This document shows positions 45,794-53,866 of a stretch of 64,000 bases of DNA, piece after piece. Each line of letters starts with the position of its first letter. Position 1 is the stretch's first letter. Under the pieces are notes generated by a model, which was not told the DNA's origin, searched no databases, and saw only the letters and a list, made by a program, of their open reading frames with translations. The position numbers were made by a program, and so were the translations under genes. Source of the stretch: Halobacillus litoralis. GTDB taxonomy: Bacteria; Bacillota; Bacilli; Bacillales; Halobacillaceae. The stretch is from NCBI RefSeq assembly GCF_004101865.1, contig NZ_CP026118.1, positions 3,737,001 to 3,801,000 on the forward strand, written 5' to 3'.

Positions 45794-46546
45794 ATGCAAC
45801 GATATTTTATAGGTGAAGAACACTGGGGGCATCGTAAGGTTACTATTTACGGTGAGGACCTTCATCATATTTCCCGGGTGATGAGAATGACCTCCGGGGA
45901 TCAGTTGATCGGAATTCATCCAGAAGAAGGACCTGCCCTCTGTAAGATTTTAAATGTAACTGAAGATGGGGCCGAGTGTGCGGTTTTAGAATGGCTGGAA
46001 GAGGATAAGGAACTTCCCATCCAAGTGACGATTGTAGCCGGCTTGGGAAAAGGGGATAAGCTGGAACACATTGTTCAAAAGGGGACAGAGTTGGGTGCTT
46101 TTGAATTTATTCCTTTTCAAGCTGACCGCTCTGTTGCAAAGTGGGATAAGAAAAAGGTGCCAAAGAAAATCCAAAGGCTCCAGAAAATTGCTAAAGAAGC
46201 GAGTGAGCAATCAGAGCGGAGTCACGTTCCAGAGGTTTGTACAGTTCATACCTTACAGCAGGTGTCTCAGTTGAAGGATCGATATCACTGGTGGCTATAT
46301 GCATACGAAAACGAAGCAAGAAAAAAGGAACATCAATCTCTTGCCACAAGACTGAAACTGGTACGGCCCGGGGAGAAGGTCATCGTCATTTTCGGCCCTG
46401 AGGGGGGATTTTCAGAAAAAGAAGTTTCCCATCTGGAAGAAAAAAATTTCCTTTCTGTCCGTTTAGGACCGAGGATTTTACGTATGGAAACAGCACCATT
46501 ATATTTTTTATCCTCCCTGTCGTATGTTTTTGAAGAAGAAAGATAG
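45794..46546 (+). CDS. rsmE: 16S rRNA (uracil1498-N3)-methyltransferase
   Basis: The 250-residue protein has an N-terminal PUA-like domain (EDLHHISRVMRM) and a SPOUT methyltransferase domain with the trefoil-knot motif FGPEGGFSEKEV and LGPRILRMETAPLY. It methylates U1498 of 16S rRNA. ATG 45794 is 8 nt after GGAG, which lies inside the end of prmA; a GTG at 45785 is too close to that site. Confidence 0.96.
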   Translation: MQRYFIGEEHWGHRKVTIYGEDLHHISRVMRMTSGDQLIGIHPEEGPALCKILNVTEDGAECAVLEWLEEDKELPIQVTIVAGLGKGDKLEHIVQKGTELGAFEFIPFQADRSVAKWDKKKVPKKIQRLQKIAKEASEQSERSHVPEVCTVHTLQQVSQLKDRYHWWLYAYENEARKKEHQSLATRLKLVRPGEKVIVIFGPEGGFSEKEVSHLEEKNFLSVRLGPRILRMETAPLYFLSSLSYVFEEER

Positions 46547-46583
46547 GTAAGTGGTACTTTGAAAAGGTGTGAGCACAAATGTA

Positions 46584-46613
46584 TTCGCATTCATACTGGT
46601 TTCATGCTATGAT
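46584..46613 (+). promoter_or_regulatory. Putative SigA promoter of deoC
   Basis: TTCGCA (46584-46589) and TATGAT (46608-46613) are 18 bp apart, with TGC just before the -10. It is 45 bp upstream of deoC. Confidence 0.5.
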
Positions 46614-46658
46614 GGATGAGATGTACGAACAACTTAATGATGAAGGGACGATCCAATT

Positions 46659-47330
46659 ATGGAACAAAACTTAGCAAAAATGATTGACCATACACAATTA
46701 AAACCAGATACACAGAAAGAGAAAATCACACAAATTTGTCAAGAAGCTAAAGAGCACGGCTTCGCTTCTGTTTGTGTGAACCCTCATTGGGTCGAGTATT
46801 GCCATGAATTATTGAAAGATACAGACGTTAAAGTTTGTACGGTCATCGGTTTTCCTTTAGGTGCCACAACTAAAGAAACGAAAGCTTTCGAGACAAAACA
46901 AGCGATTGAAAAAGGGGCGACAGAAATCGACATGGTAATTAATGTCGGTGAGCTTAAGTCTGGAAACAAAGAGCTCGTTCAACAGGATATAGAAGCTGTT
47001 GTCCGTGAATCGGAAGGTAAAGCAATTGTAAAGGTCATCATTGAAACCTCTCTTCTTGACGAAGAAGAAAAAGTCACAGCTTCTGAACTTGCAAAGGTTG
47101 CAGGTGCGGACTTTGTTAAAACCTCTACTGGTTTCTCTGGCGGAGGTGCAACGGTGGAAGACATCAGCCTGATGCGTAAAACTGTCGGTCCTGAGATGGG
47201 CGTCAAGGCTTCTGGCGGCGTTCGTGATTATGAAGGTGCTAAAACAATGATTGAAGCAGGTGCGACTAGGATCGGTGCAAGTTCTGGAATTGCAATCGTA
47301 AATGGTGAACAAGGAACATCTGATTATTAA
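46659..47330 (+). CDS. deoC: Deoxyribose-phosphate aldolase
   Basis: DeoC splits 2-deoxyribose 5-phosphate to glyceraldehyde 3-phosphate and acetaldehyde. The 223-residue TIM-barrel protein has [38 protein letters not shown] and the Schiff-base Lys in [14 protein letters not shown] (about residue 154), then [12 protein letters not shown]. It lies alone between rsmE and rpsU with its own promoter and terminator; in B. subtilis mtaB is found in that gap. Confidence 0.97.
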   Translation: MEQNLAKMIDHTQLKPDTQKEKITQICQEAKEHGFASVCVNPHWVEYCHELLKDTDVKVCTVIGFPLGATTKETKAFETKQAIEKGATEIDMVINVGELKSGNKELVQQDIEAVVRESEGKAIVKVIIETSLLDEEEKVTASELAKVAGADFVKTSTGFSGGGATVEDISLMRKTVGPEMGVKASGGVRDYEGAKTMIEAGATRIGASSGIAIVNGEQGTSDY

Positions 47331-47343
47331 AATGGAAAATCAG

Positions 47344-47376
47344 AGCTATCTGCTTTAAGAAGCAGATAGCTTCTTT
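47344..47376 (+). terminator. Terminator after deoC
   Basis: AGCTATCTGCTT (47344-47355) pairs with AAGCAGATAGCT (47360-47371), followed by TCTTT. The next 165 bp, up to the rpsU promoter, hold nothing I can identify. Confidence 0.88.
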
Positions 47377-47540
47377 ATGAGCAAGGGAATTAATAATATT
47401 TCTTCATCTGGTTCTGAAAATAATCTTCCAGGTTTTATAAAACTACAATATCCCCTTTACTTCGGGCATTATACATTGGTCCAATCAGATGAAAAAGTTA
47501 AAAAACCACCGTTTGTTGTTTCTTTTATCTATAAAAAAAG

Positions 47541-47569
47541 TTGACCATATCTCATCCATATAATATAAT
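47541..47569 (+). promoter_or_regulatory. SigA promoter of rpsU
   Basis: TTGACC (47541-47546) and TATAAT (47564-47569) are 17 bp apart. Transcription would begin near 47576, giving a leader of about 63 nt. Confidence 0.88.
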
Positions 47570-47577
47570 TGTCAAAG

Positions 47578-47596
47578 GTATGGGGGGTTCCCATAC
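47578..47596 (+). other. 5'-terminal hairpin in the rpsU leader
   Basis: GTATGGG (47578-47584) pairs with CCCATAC (47590-47596) around GGGTT. It falls at the very 5' end of the predicted transcript, where such stems often protect mRNA from decay. Confidence 0.6.
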
Positions 47597-47638
47597 AAGA
47601 GAAACAGTTTTGTTTGCTTCGGAGGGAGGGAAATTAGC

Positions 47639-47812
47639 ATGTCAAAAACAACTCGCGTTCGTAAAAACGAGTCTCTTGAAGATGCTCTTCGTCGCTTTAA
47701 GCGTGATGTATCAAAAAGTGGTACATTAGCGGAATATCGTAAGCGTGAATATTACGATAAGCCTAGCGTACGCCGTAAGAAAAAGTCTGAGGCGGCTAGA
47801 AAGCGTAAGTAA
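47639..47812 (+). CDS. rpsU: 30S ribosomal protein S21
   Basis: The 57-residue basic protein begins [20 protein letters not shown] and ends [13 protein letters not shown], as S21 does. It helps 30S subunits select mRNA during initiation. The ATG follows GGAGGGAGGG (47621-47630). yqeY starts 20 nt later, so the two are co-transcribed, as in B. subtilis. Confidence 0.98.
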   Translation: MSKTTRVRKNESLEDALRRFKRDVSKSGTLAEYRKREYYDKPSVRRKKKSEAARKRK

Positions 47813-47832
47813 TCTAAGAGGGTGTTGAAGAG

Positions 47833-48279
47833 ATGACAATCACAGACCGTCTGACCCAAGATATGAAAATCGCTATGAAAGCTCGTGACAAGGAAAGACT
47901 GTCTACGATCCGTATGGTGAAAGCTTCTATGCAGAATGAAGCGATCAAGTTGGGAAAAGACTCATTATCTGAAGAAGAAGAATTGACTGTTTTATCTCGT
48001 GAGGTAAAACAGAGAAATGATTCCCTCCATGAATTCAAAGAAGCTGGACGTGAAGATCTTGTAGAAGGACTCGAACGTGAAATTGAGATTTTACAAGTAT
48101 ATATGCCGAAACAGCTGACAGATGAAGAACTCAGGCAGATCGTTCAGGAAACGGTCCAGGAAGTAGGAGCTACTTCTAAGAGTGACATGGGTAAAGTCAT
48201 GAGTGCCGTCATGCCTAAAGTAAAAGGCAAGGCCGACGGAACCAAGGTCAATAAGCTCGTTCTTCAGCAATTATCTTAA
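47833..48279 (+). CDS. yqeY: GatB/YqeY domain protein
   Basis: The 148-residue protein has the YqeY domain, related to the tail of the tRNA-dependent amidotransferase subunit Gat[38 protein letters not shown] and [19 protein letters not shown]. Its own role is not established. It is downstream of rpsU and followed by a terminator. Confidence 0.94.
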   Translation: MTITDRLTQDMKIAMKARDKERLSTIRMVKASMQNEAIKLGKDSLSEEEELTVLSREVKQRNDSLHEFKEAGREDLVEGLEREIEILQVYMPKQLTDEELRQIVQETVQEVGATSKSDMGKVMSAVMPKVKGKADGTKVNKLVLQQLS

Positions 48280-48283
48280 ATAT

Positions 48284-48315
48284 AAAGACCTCTCTTTTAG
48301 AAGAGAGGTCTTTTT
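48284..48315 (+). terminator. Terminator after yqeY
   Basis: AAAGACCTCTCTT and AAGAGAGGTCTTT form a 13-bp stem around TTAG, followed by T residues. Confidence 0.94.
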
Positions 48316-48399
48316 ATATTATTTTGAAACCTACATACACCTTCAATCGTATAGTTATTATTCGATGGGAAAGATATCAAATGAGGGGGTGAAAGCTGG

Positions 48400-49758
48400 A
48401 TGAAAGGTACTTGGCGCCTCGGCATGTGGTTGACAGTAATTTTTGTAGCGGGTGCTTTATCGGTATTTCAACTATATTCAACAGCCCAAGCGGACGGTAA
48501 GGGAGATACTGTGTATGTTATTCCTGTAAAAGATACTGTTGAGCGTGGGATGGCTGCCTTCTTGAAAAGAACTACAAAAGAAGCCAGGGAAAATAATGTC
48601 GATCATATAATATTTGAAATTGACACTCCTGGTGGCCGTGTCGATGCTGCTGGAGACATTGGGGAGATTTTTCAGGGTCTCGATATACCAAACAGTGCTT
48701 TTGTTACGAGCAGGGCCTATTCCGCAGGTTCATATATCGCATTGAATGCGGATGAAATTTATATGAAACCTCAAGCTACGATGGGGGCTTCGGGTGTGAT
48801 CAATTCAGATGGTACAGCTGCTGATAAGAAGGCCCAGTCCGCTTGGATATCCTCTATGGTTGCTGCTGCTGAATCTAATGGACGTGACCCACTCTATGCC
48901 AGGGCTATGGCAGATAGCAGTGTTGATTTACCTGACTATGGAGCAGGAGAAGGAGAATTTCTTACTCTTGGTCCCAGCGAGGCGGAAGAAGTCGGCTATG
49001 CAGAAGGAATCGTAGATGATCGTAACGAATTACTTAATGTGTTAGGGATGTCTGAAGCAGAAATAGTTGAACAAAACCCTACTTTTTCTGAAAATGTAGC
49101 CCGTTTCTTAACAAACCCCGTCGTCATACCGATATTACTTTCGATTGCGAGCATTGGACTTGTGGTAGAATTGTATTCACCGGGTTTCGGTATTCCGGGT
49201 ACGATGGGAGCACTTTCACTAGTCTTGTTTTTTTACGGGCATATCGTGGCGGGACTCGCAGGGTATGAAGCAATTATTTTGCTTGTTTTAGGTATTGGTC
49301 TTGTTGTTGCTGAGTTCTTTTTACCCGGTGGCATCGCTGGAATTGCCGGGATCGTGGCGATTGTCTCATCGCTCATGCTTTCTTCCGCTGATATGGGGCA
49401 TATGGCTATGAGTATAGGGATCGCCTTGCTGGTGACCATAATCGTATCGGTCATCCTATTCAAGACTCTTGGTATGGAAAGAGGTTTCTTCAGGCATATC
49501 ATATTACAGGATTCCACATCATCGGATAAAGGTTATGTTTCTACGATTAATCGTTTAGAATTGATTGGGATGGAAGGAGAAACCCTGACTCCATTACGTC
49601 CTTCTGGAACGGCAGACTTTGCTGGTGAACGATTGGATGTTGTAACAGAAGGCGGATTCGTCGGAGTACATCAAAAGGTCAAAGTCATCAAGGTAGAAGG
49701 TTCTCGTATCGTTGTACGGGAATTGAAAAAAGTTGAACATGAGGAGGAAACAGAGTGA
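48400..49758 (+). CDS. nfeD: NfeD1b-type membrane protease-like protein
   Basis: The 452-residue protein has an N-terminal signal or anchor segment, a ClpP/SppA-like domain ([35 protein letters not shown] with the expected nucleophile Ser, and [11 protein letters not shown]), several membrane segments (about 240-350) and a C-terminal OB-fold NfeD domain ([20 protein letters not shown]). Genes of this type are paired with flotillin genes. The stop overlaps the floA start. The B. subtilis counterpart is yqeZ. Confidence 0.93.
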   Translation: MKGTWRLGMWLTVIFVAGALSVFQLYSTAQADGKGDTVYVIPVKDTVERGMAAFLKRTTKEARENNVDHIIFEIDTPGGRVDAAGDIGEIFQGLDIPNSAFVTSRAYSAGSYIALNADEIYMKPQATMGASGVINSDGTAADKKAQSAWISSMVAAAESNGRDPLYARAMADSSVDLPDYGAGEGEFLTLGPSEAEEVGYAEGIVDDRNELLNVLGMSEAEIVEQNPTFSENVARFLTNPVVIPILLSIASIGLVVELYSPGFGIPGTMGALSLVLFFYGHIVAGLAGYEAIILLVLGIGLVVAEFFLPGGIAGIAGIVAIVSSLMLSSADMGHMAMSIGIALLVTIIVSVILFKTLGMERGFFRHIILQDSTSSDKGYVSTINRLELIGMEGETLTPLRPSGTADFAGERLDVVTEGGFVGVHQKVKVIKVEGSRIVVRELKKVEHEEETE

Positions 49759-50747
49759 CACTTCAAGAATTAATGCCAATTATTATTATTGGTGTCATTA
49801 TTATTGTATTAGCAGTGTTATTTACATTCATACCGGTCATGCTTTGGATCAGTGCGTTAGCAGCTGGTGTGAAAATCAACATCTTTACATTGGTGGGAAT
49901 GCGTTTAAGACGTGTCATCCCTTCCCGGGTTATCAACCCATTGATCAAAGCCCATAAAGCAGGCGTCAATGTTGATACGAACCAATTGGAAAGTCATTAC
50001 CTGGCAGGGGGTAACGTCGATCGCGTGGTCAATGCTTTGATTGCAGCTCAGCGTGCGAATATCGAGTTGAGCTTTGAACGTTGCGCAGCGATTGATTTAG
50101 CTGGTCGAGATGTTTTAGAAGCTGTCCAGATGAGTGTAAATCCAAAAGTGATTGAGACGCCATTTATTGCGGGTGTTGCGATGGACGGTATCGAAGTGAA
50201 GGCGAAAGCGCGTATTACGGTACGAGCGAATATCGACCGACTTGTCGGTGGTGCCGGTGAAGATACAGTAATCGCCCGTGTGGGTGAAGGGATTGTATCC
50301 ACCATCGGTTCTAGTCAAAATCACAACAAGGTTCTTGAAAATCCCGATCGTATTTCCCAAAATGTCCTCGGTAAAGGATTAGACGCCGGCACAGCATTTG
50401 AAATCCTTTCAATCGATATTGCCGACATCGACATCGGTAAAAACATTGGAGCCATCTTGCAAACCGATCAGGCTGAAGCGGACAAAAATATTGCTCAAGC
50501 GAAAGCTGAAGAACGTCGTGCGATGGCGATCGCTCAAGAACAGGAAATGCGAGCTCGTGTTCAAGAAATGCAAGCCAAAGTTGTTGAAGCAGAAGCTCAG
50601 GTTCCGCAAGCACTTGCAGAGGCTCTGCGTTCTGGGAAAATGGGTGTCATGGATTACATGAACTATCAGAATATCAATGCAGACACTGACATGAGAAACA
50701 CCCTTGGCAAGATGTCTGATGAAGACAATGAAGGTGAAGAAAGTTAA
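49755..50747 (+). CDS. floA: Flotillin-like protein FloA
   Basis: FloA forms membrane microdomains that organise signalling and secretion proteins. The 330-residue protein has an N-terminal membrane hairpin ([20 protein letters not shown]), a long SPFH-like region and a C-terminal coiled coil rich in A/E/Q ([20 protein letters not shown]). It starts with GTG overlapping the nfeD stop, behind GAGGAGGAAAC. B. subtilis yqfA. Confidence 0.96.
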   Translation: MTLQELMPIIIIGVIIIVLAVLFTFIPVMLWISALAAGVKINIFTLVGMRLRRVIPSRVINPLIKAHKAGVNVDTNQLESHYLAGGNVDRVVNALIAAQRANIELSFERCAAIDLAGRDVLEAVQMSVNPKVIETPFIAGVAMDGIEVKAKARITVRANIDRLVGGAGEDTVIARVGEGIVSTIGSSQNHNKVLENPDRISQNVLGKGLDAGTAFEILSIDIADIDIGKNIGAILQTDQAEADKNIAQAKAEERRAMAIAQEQEMRARVQEMQAKVVEAEAQVPQALAEALRSGKMGVMDYMNYQNINADTDMRNTLGKMSDEDNEGEES

Positions 50748-50776
50748 TCCCTTAACGGATATAAAGGAGAATTTTC

Positions 50777-51286
50777 ATGGGAGAACTTTTTGAACTAGTG
50801 TTCAGTAATTTTCTTATTCTCGCTGCAATCATAGGTGGAATCATCAGTTGGTTCAGTGGTATGTCAAAAGAAAAAGATACGAAAAAGGAGTCAGAAAAAA
50901 AACGTGTCCCTAGGCCTTCTACTTACCCTAGCGGGCCTGGCTCGGATGCTCCTCCAGAGCGGACGATGAAGTCTGGAGAAGACCGGCTGAAGGAATATTA
51001 TGAAGAAAAGAAGAAAAGGTCGGAGGAGTTATCTGGAGGAAATCAAGAAACCGATCCGATCAATGCCTATTCTTACGATAATCCAGAAGATGACGCTCAC
51101 ACTGTCAGGGTTCATAAGGATAATGGCCGAAAGGATGCTGCAAGCCGATTGATTGAAAACGGCCCTCTCATCGAGAGTGCAAAAAAATGGGATAAGAAAC
51201 GTTTAGCTGAAGGAATATTGATGGCTGAAGTGCTTGGTCAGCCTCGCGCTCATAAGCCTCACAGTTCTCATCCTCGAAAAAGATAA
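50777..51286 (+). CDS. Membrane-tethered hypothetical protein
   Basis: I do not recognise this 169-residue protein. It has one N-terminal hydrophobic helix (LVFSNFLILAAIIGGIISWF), a long charged, proline- and glycine-containing disordered stretch, and a C-terminal patch (KKWDKKRLAEGILMAEVLGQ PRAHKPH) that could be a short helix ending in a basic tail. It begins 29 nt after floA behind AAAGGAGAA, so it is probably in the nfeD-floA operon, and a strong terminator follows. Membrane topology suggests a cytoplasmic domain anchored near flotillin; this is inference. Confidence 0.75.
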   Translation: MGELFELVFSNFLILAAIIGGIISWFSGMSKEKDTKKESEKKRVPRPSTYPSGPGSDAPPERTMKSGEDRLKEYYEEKKKRSEELSGGNQETDPINAYSYDNPEDDAHTVRVHKDNGRKDAASRLIENGPLIESAKKWDKKRLAEGILMAEVLGQPRAHKPHSSHPRKR

Positions 51287-51288
51287 CG

Positions 51289-51327
51289 AAACGCACGAAT
51301 TGTAGTGATACAATTCGTGCGTTTTTC
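51289..51327 (+). terminator. Terminator after the nfeD-floA group
   Basis: ACGCACGAATTGTA pairs with TACAATTCGTGCGT (14 bp, loop GTGA), followed by TTTTCG. Confidence 0.94.
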
Positions 51328-51356
51328 GTATAAATAAAAAGAGGGGAGGGCTTCAC

Positions 51357-51650
51357 ATGTCAAAATGGCAACAGCAAATCCGAGCATGGATCGGTCGTTA
51401 CTTCGATTTGCCATCAGATGTCATGTTGGATTTACCTAGAATAACCACTATCGGGTCCATCCACGTGTACATAGAAAACCATACAGGCCTCCTGCACTTT
51501 TCTGATAGTGAAGTCAGAATTCAATATAAAAAGGGTCAAGTTCGTATCCTCGGTAAAGATTTAGGTGTGAAAATGATGTTGAAAGAGGAGCTTCTTCTTG
51601 AGGGAGAGTTGAAATCAGTGGAATTTTTACCTGATTCGGAAGGGGGATGA
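51357..51650 (+). CDS. yqfC: Sporulation protein YqfC
   Basis: The 97-residue protein has the YabP/YqfC family pattern: DLPRITTIGSIHVYIENHTG, LHFSDSEVRIQYKKGQV and LKEELLLEGELKSVEFLPD. It is a mother-cell sporulation protein of unknown biochemical role. The ATG follows GAGGGGAGGG. yqfD starts 4 nt after its stop, as in B. subtilis. Confidence 0.94.
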   Translation: MSKWQQQIRAWIGRYFDLPSDVMLDLPRITTIGSIHVYIENHTGLLHFSDSEVRIQYKKGQVRILGKDLGVKMMLKEELLLEGELKSVEFLPDSEGG

Positions 51651-51654
51651 GGTC

Positions 51655-52836
51655 ATGAAGAATCAACATGATTTCTTTCACGGAATCATGACCGTCCAAG
51701 TAGAAGGGAAATTGATTGAACCATTTCTGCAAGCTTGTACAAGGCGAGGCTGTCAGATTACCGACTTGAAGAGGATCGATGAGTCGGCTGTTATTATGTC
51801 CATTCGGCTGAAAGATTGGACGGTCCTGAGGCAGATAAGAAAAAAGTACCGCTGCAAATTGACCATAAAGTCCGGTAAGGGTGTCCCTTTTTTATACAAG
51901 CATCTACTTCGAAAGGTATCTTTATTAGTTGCTTTTTTTGCTGCAATTGCCGTTATTTTCTTACTTGCTAATACACTCTGGTCGATTAAGGTGGAGGGAC
52001 TGACTCCTGAACTAGAGTCAAATGTTGAAGAAAAATTGAATAGTTATGGGGTTTCTCCTGGAAAACTAACCATAGGGATGAGTGATCCTAATGAACTTCA
52101 ACAAAAACTGCTGGATGATATCCCGGACTTATTGTGGATCGGGGTGAAGAAACAGGGGACAAGCTATCACCTGTATGGTGTGGAGAAGACGCGTCACGAT
52201 ACAGACATGAACAAGAAACCTTCTAATCTGGTAGCGTCGAAAAAAGGGATGGTCGTTGAAACTTTCATCAAAAAAGGACGGCCTATGGTGTCTGTATATG
52301 ATGTCGTAAAGAAGGGACAGGTGCTCGCTACAGGGCAGTTAGTCGAGGAGGAGAATATCTTTGTTCACTCTGATGGAGATGTAATTGCAGAAACATGGTA
52401 TAAAGTAGAACAAAACCTCCCGATGAAACAAGTCATGCTTTTGACAGATGGGACAGTGGAAAGTGAGTATCACTTGCAAATCGCTGACATTAAATTGCCT
52501 ATCTGGGGGTGGTGGAGAGGGAATGAGGGGAGGTTCCGGGAAGAGACATTTGTTTCTGATTGGAAGCTATTCGGTATCCGAAGCCCATTCAACATTAAAA
52601 CGACTGATCATTATTCTGTAGACCCTAAAGCCTATGAATCTTCAAAGAAAGAACTTGAAAAACTAGGGGTTGCAACGGCAAAAAGGAGTTTACAGCAAGA
52701 GTTGGATGTGGACGCTGAGATAAAGGAAGAAAAAGTTTTGCACCTGGGTGAGGAGAATGGTAAAGTAAAATTAATCCTATTGTACAAAGTTCATGAAAAC
52801 ATTGCAGTGACAAAGTATATAAGTCAAGGAGATTGA
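51655..52836 (+). CDS. yqfD: Sporulation protein YqfD
   Basis: The 393-residue protein has an N-terminal cytoplasmic part, one membrane segment near residue 85-105 (LVAFFAAIAVIFLLANTLWS) and a large extracytoplasmic domain (VEGLTPELESNVEEKLNSYG, GDVIAETWYKVEQNLPM). This is the layout of YqfD, a sporulation membrane protein made with YqfC. phoH starts 2 nt after its stop. Confidence 0.94.
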   Translation: MKNQHDFFHGIMTVQVEGKLIEPFLQACTRRGCQITDLKRIDESAVIMSIRLKDWTVLRQIRKKYRCKLTIKSGKGVPFLYKHLLRKVSLLVAFFAAIAVIFLLANTLWSIKVEGLTPELESNVEEKLNSYGVSPGKLTIGMSDPNELQQKLLDDIPDLLWIGVKKQGTSYHLYGVEKTRHDTDMNKKPSNLVASKKGMVVETFIKKGRPMVSVYDVVKKGQVLATGQLVEEENIFVHSDGDVIAETWYKVEQNLPMKQVMLLTDGTVESEYHLQIADIKLPIWGWWRGNEGRFREETFVSDWKLFGIRSPFNIKTTDHYSVDPKAYESSKKELEKLGVATAKRSLQQELDVDAEIKEEKVLHLGEENGKVKLILLYKVHENIAVTKYISQGD

Positions 52837-52838
52837 GT

Positions 52839-53801
52839 ATGCCAGAAGATATGAAAAACATGGACATCCAATTAGATAATACAACAGAAGCACTAGCCCT
52901 GTTCGGGACAGAAGACCGGAACCTCAAACAAATTGAGGAACAGCTGCAAGTCACGATCATTTCTCGTGGCGAACAGGTGCGTGTAACCGGGCAAGCGGAA
53001 CATGTCAAGTTAGTTGAAGACATTCTGCTAAGTGTCCTTGCGATTATCCGCAAAGGTTTGACGATTACAGAACGAGATGTCGTTTATGCTGTTGAGCTTG
53101 CTAAAAAAGGGAAAATCAATCAGTTTGAAGCATTATTTGAGGATGAAATCACAAAAAACTCCAAAGGTAAATCCATCCGGGTGAAAACACTCGGTCAACG
53201 TAACTACATCGCTGCAATTAAAAACAATGACCTTGTGTTCGGGATCGGCCCCGCAGGTACGGGGAAAACTTACCTTGCTGTCATCATGGCTGTCAATGCA
53301 TTGAAAAATGGTGATGTCAAAAGGATCATACTTACACGTCCAGCGGTTGAGGCTGGAGAGAGTTTAGGTTTTTTACCAGGAGATTTAAAAGAAAAAGTAG
53401 ACCCATATTTGCGTCCTTTATATGATTCATTGCATGATGTCTTCGGTGTAGAGCACACAACGAGACTGATTGATAGAGGGACTATTGAAATAGCTCCACT
53501 TGCTTATATGAGAGGGCGTACACTTGATGATGCTTTCGCCATCCTGGATGAAGCACAAAATACGACCCCTGAACAAATGAAAATGTTTCTGACGCGTTTA
53601 GGTTTTGGATCCAAGATGATTATCACAGGTGATATCACACAAGTCGATCTTCCTAAAGGTGTGAAGTCCGGTTTGCGTGTCGCTGAAGAGCGATTAGGTA
53701 AAGTGAAGGGTTCAGCCTTTATCCATCTCGATCAATCCGACGTAGTCAGACACCCGCTCGTACAGCGAATCATTAACGCATACGAAGGTGAAAATAAATA
53801 G
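52839..53801 (+). CDS. phoH: PhoH family ATPase
   Basis: The 320-residue protein has an N-terminal KH-like part and a PhoH-type P-loop domain with GPAGTGKTYLAV (about 139-150), RPAVEAGESLGFLPGDLKEK and DEAQNTTPEQMKMFLTR-like motif II. It is probably an RNA-dependent NTPase acting with YbeY in rRNA processing. ATG 52839 follows AAGGAGA. B. subtilis calls it yqfE. Confidence 0.94.
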   Translation: MPEDMKNMDIQLDNTTEALALFGTEDRNLKQIEEQLQVTIISRGEQVRVTGQAEHVKLVEDILLSVLAIIRKGLTITERDVVYAVELAKKGKINQFEALFEDEITKNSKGKSIRVKTLGQRNYIAAIKNNDLVFGIGPAGTGKTYLAVIMAVNALKNGDVKRIILTRPAVEAGESLGFLPGDLKEKVDPYLRPLYDSLHDVFGVEHTTRLIDRGTIEIAPLAYMRGRTLDDAFAILDEAQNTTPEQMKMFLTRLGFGSKMIITGDITQVDLPKGVKSGLRVAEERLGKVKGSAFIHLDQSDVVRHPLVQRIINAYEGENK

Positions 53802-53866
53802 GGCCCATACTGTTGGGCCTTATTTCATACCTGTTCTTGGAATAATTTGTAAGGGAGTGTATAGCT

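Noticed and set aside
47541..47729. 62-codon frame overlapping the rpsU promoter and gene
   Set aside because: Starts in the -35 region of the rpsU promoter and runs in a different frame from rpsU, which is clearly S21.
53801..53830. Terminator between phoH and pgpH
   Set aside because: GGCCCA/TGGGCC forms a short stem, but the following sequence is not a T run and the operon usually continues.
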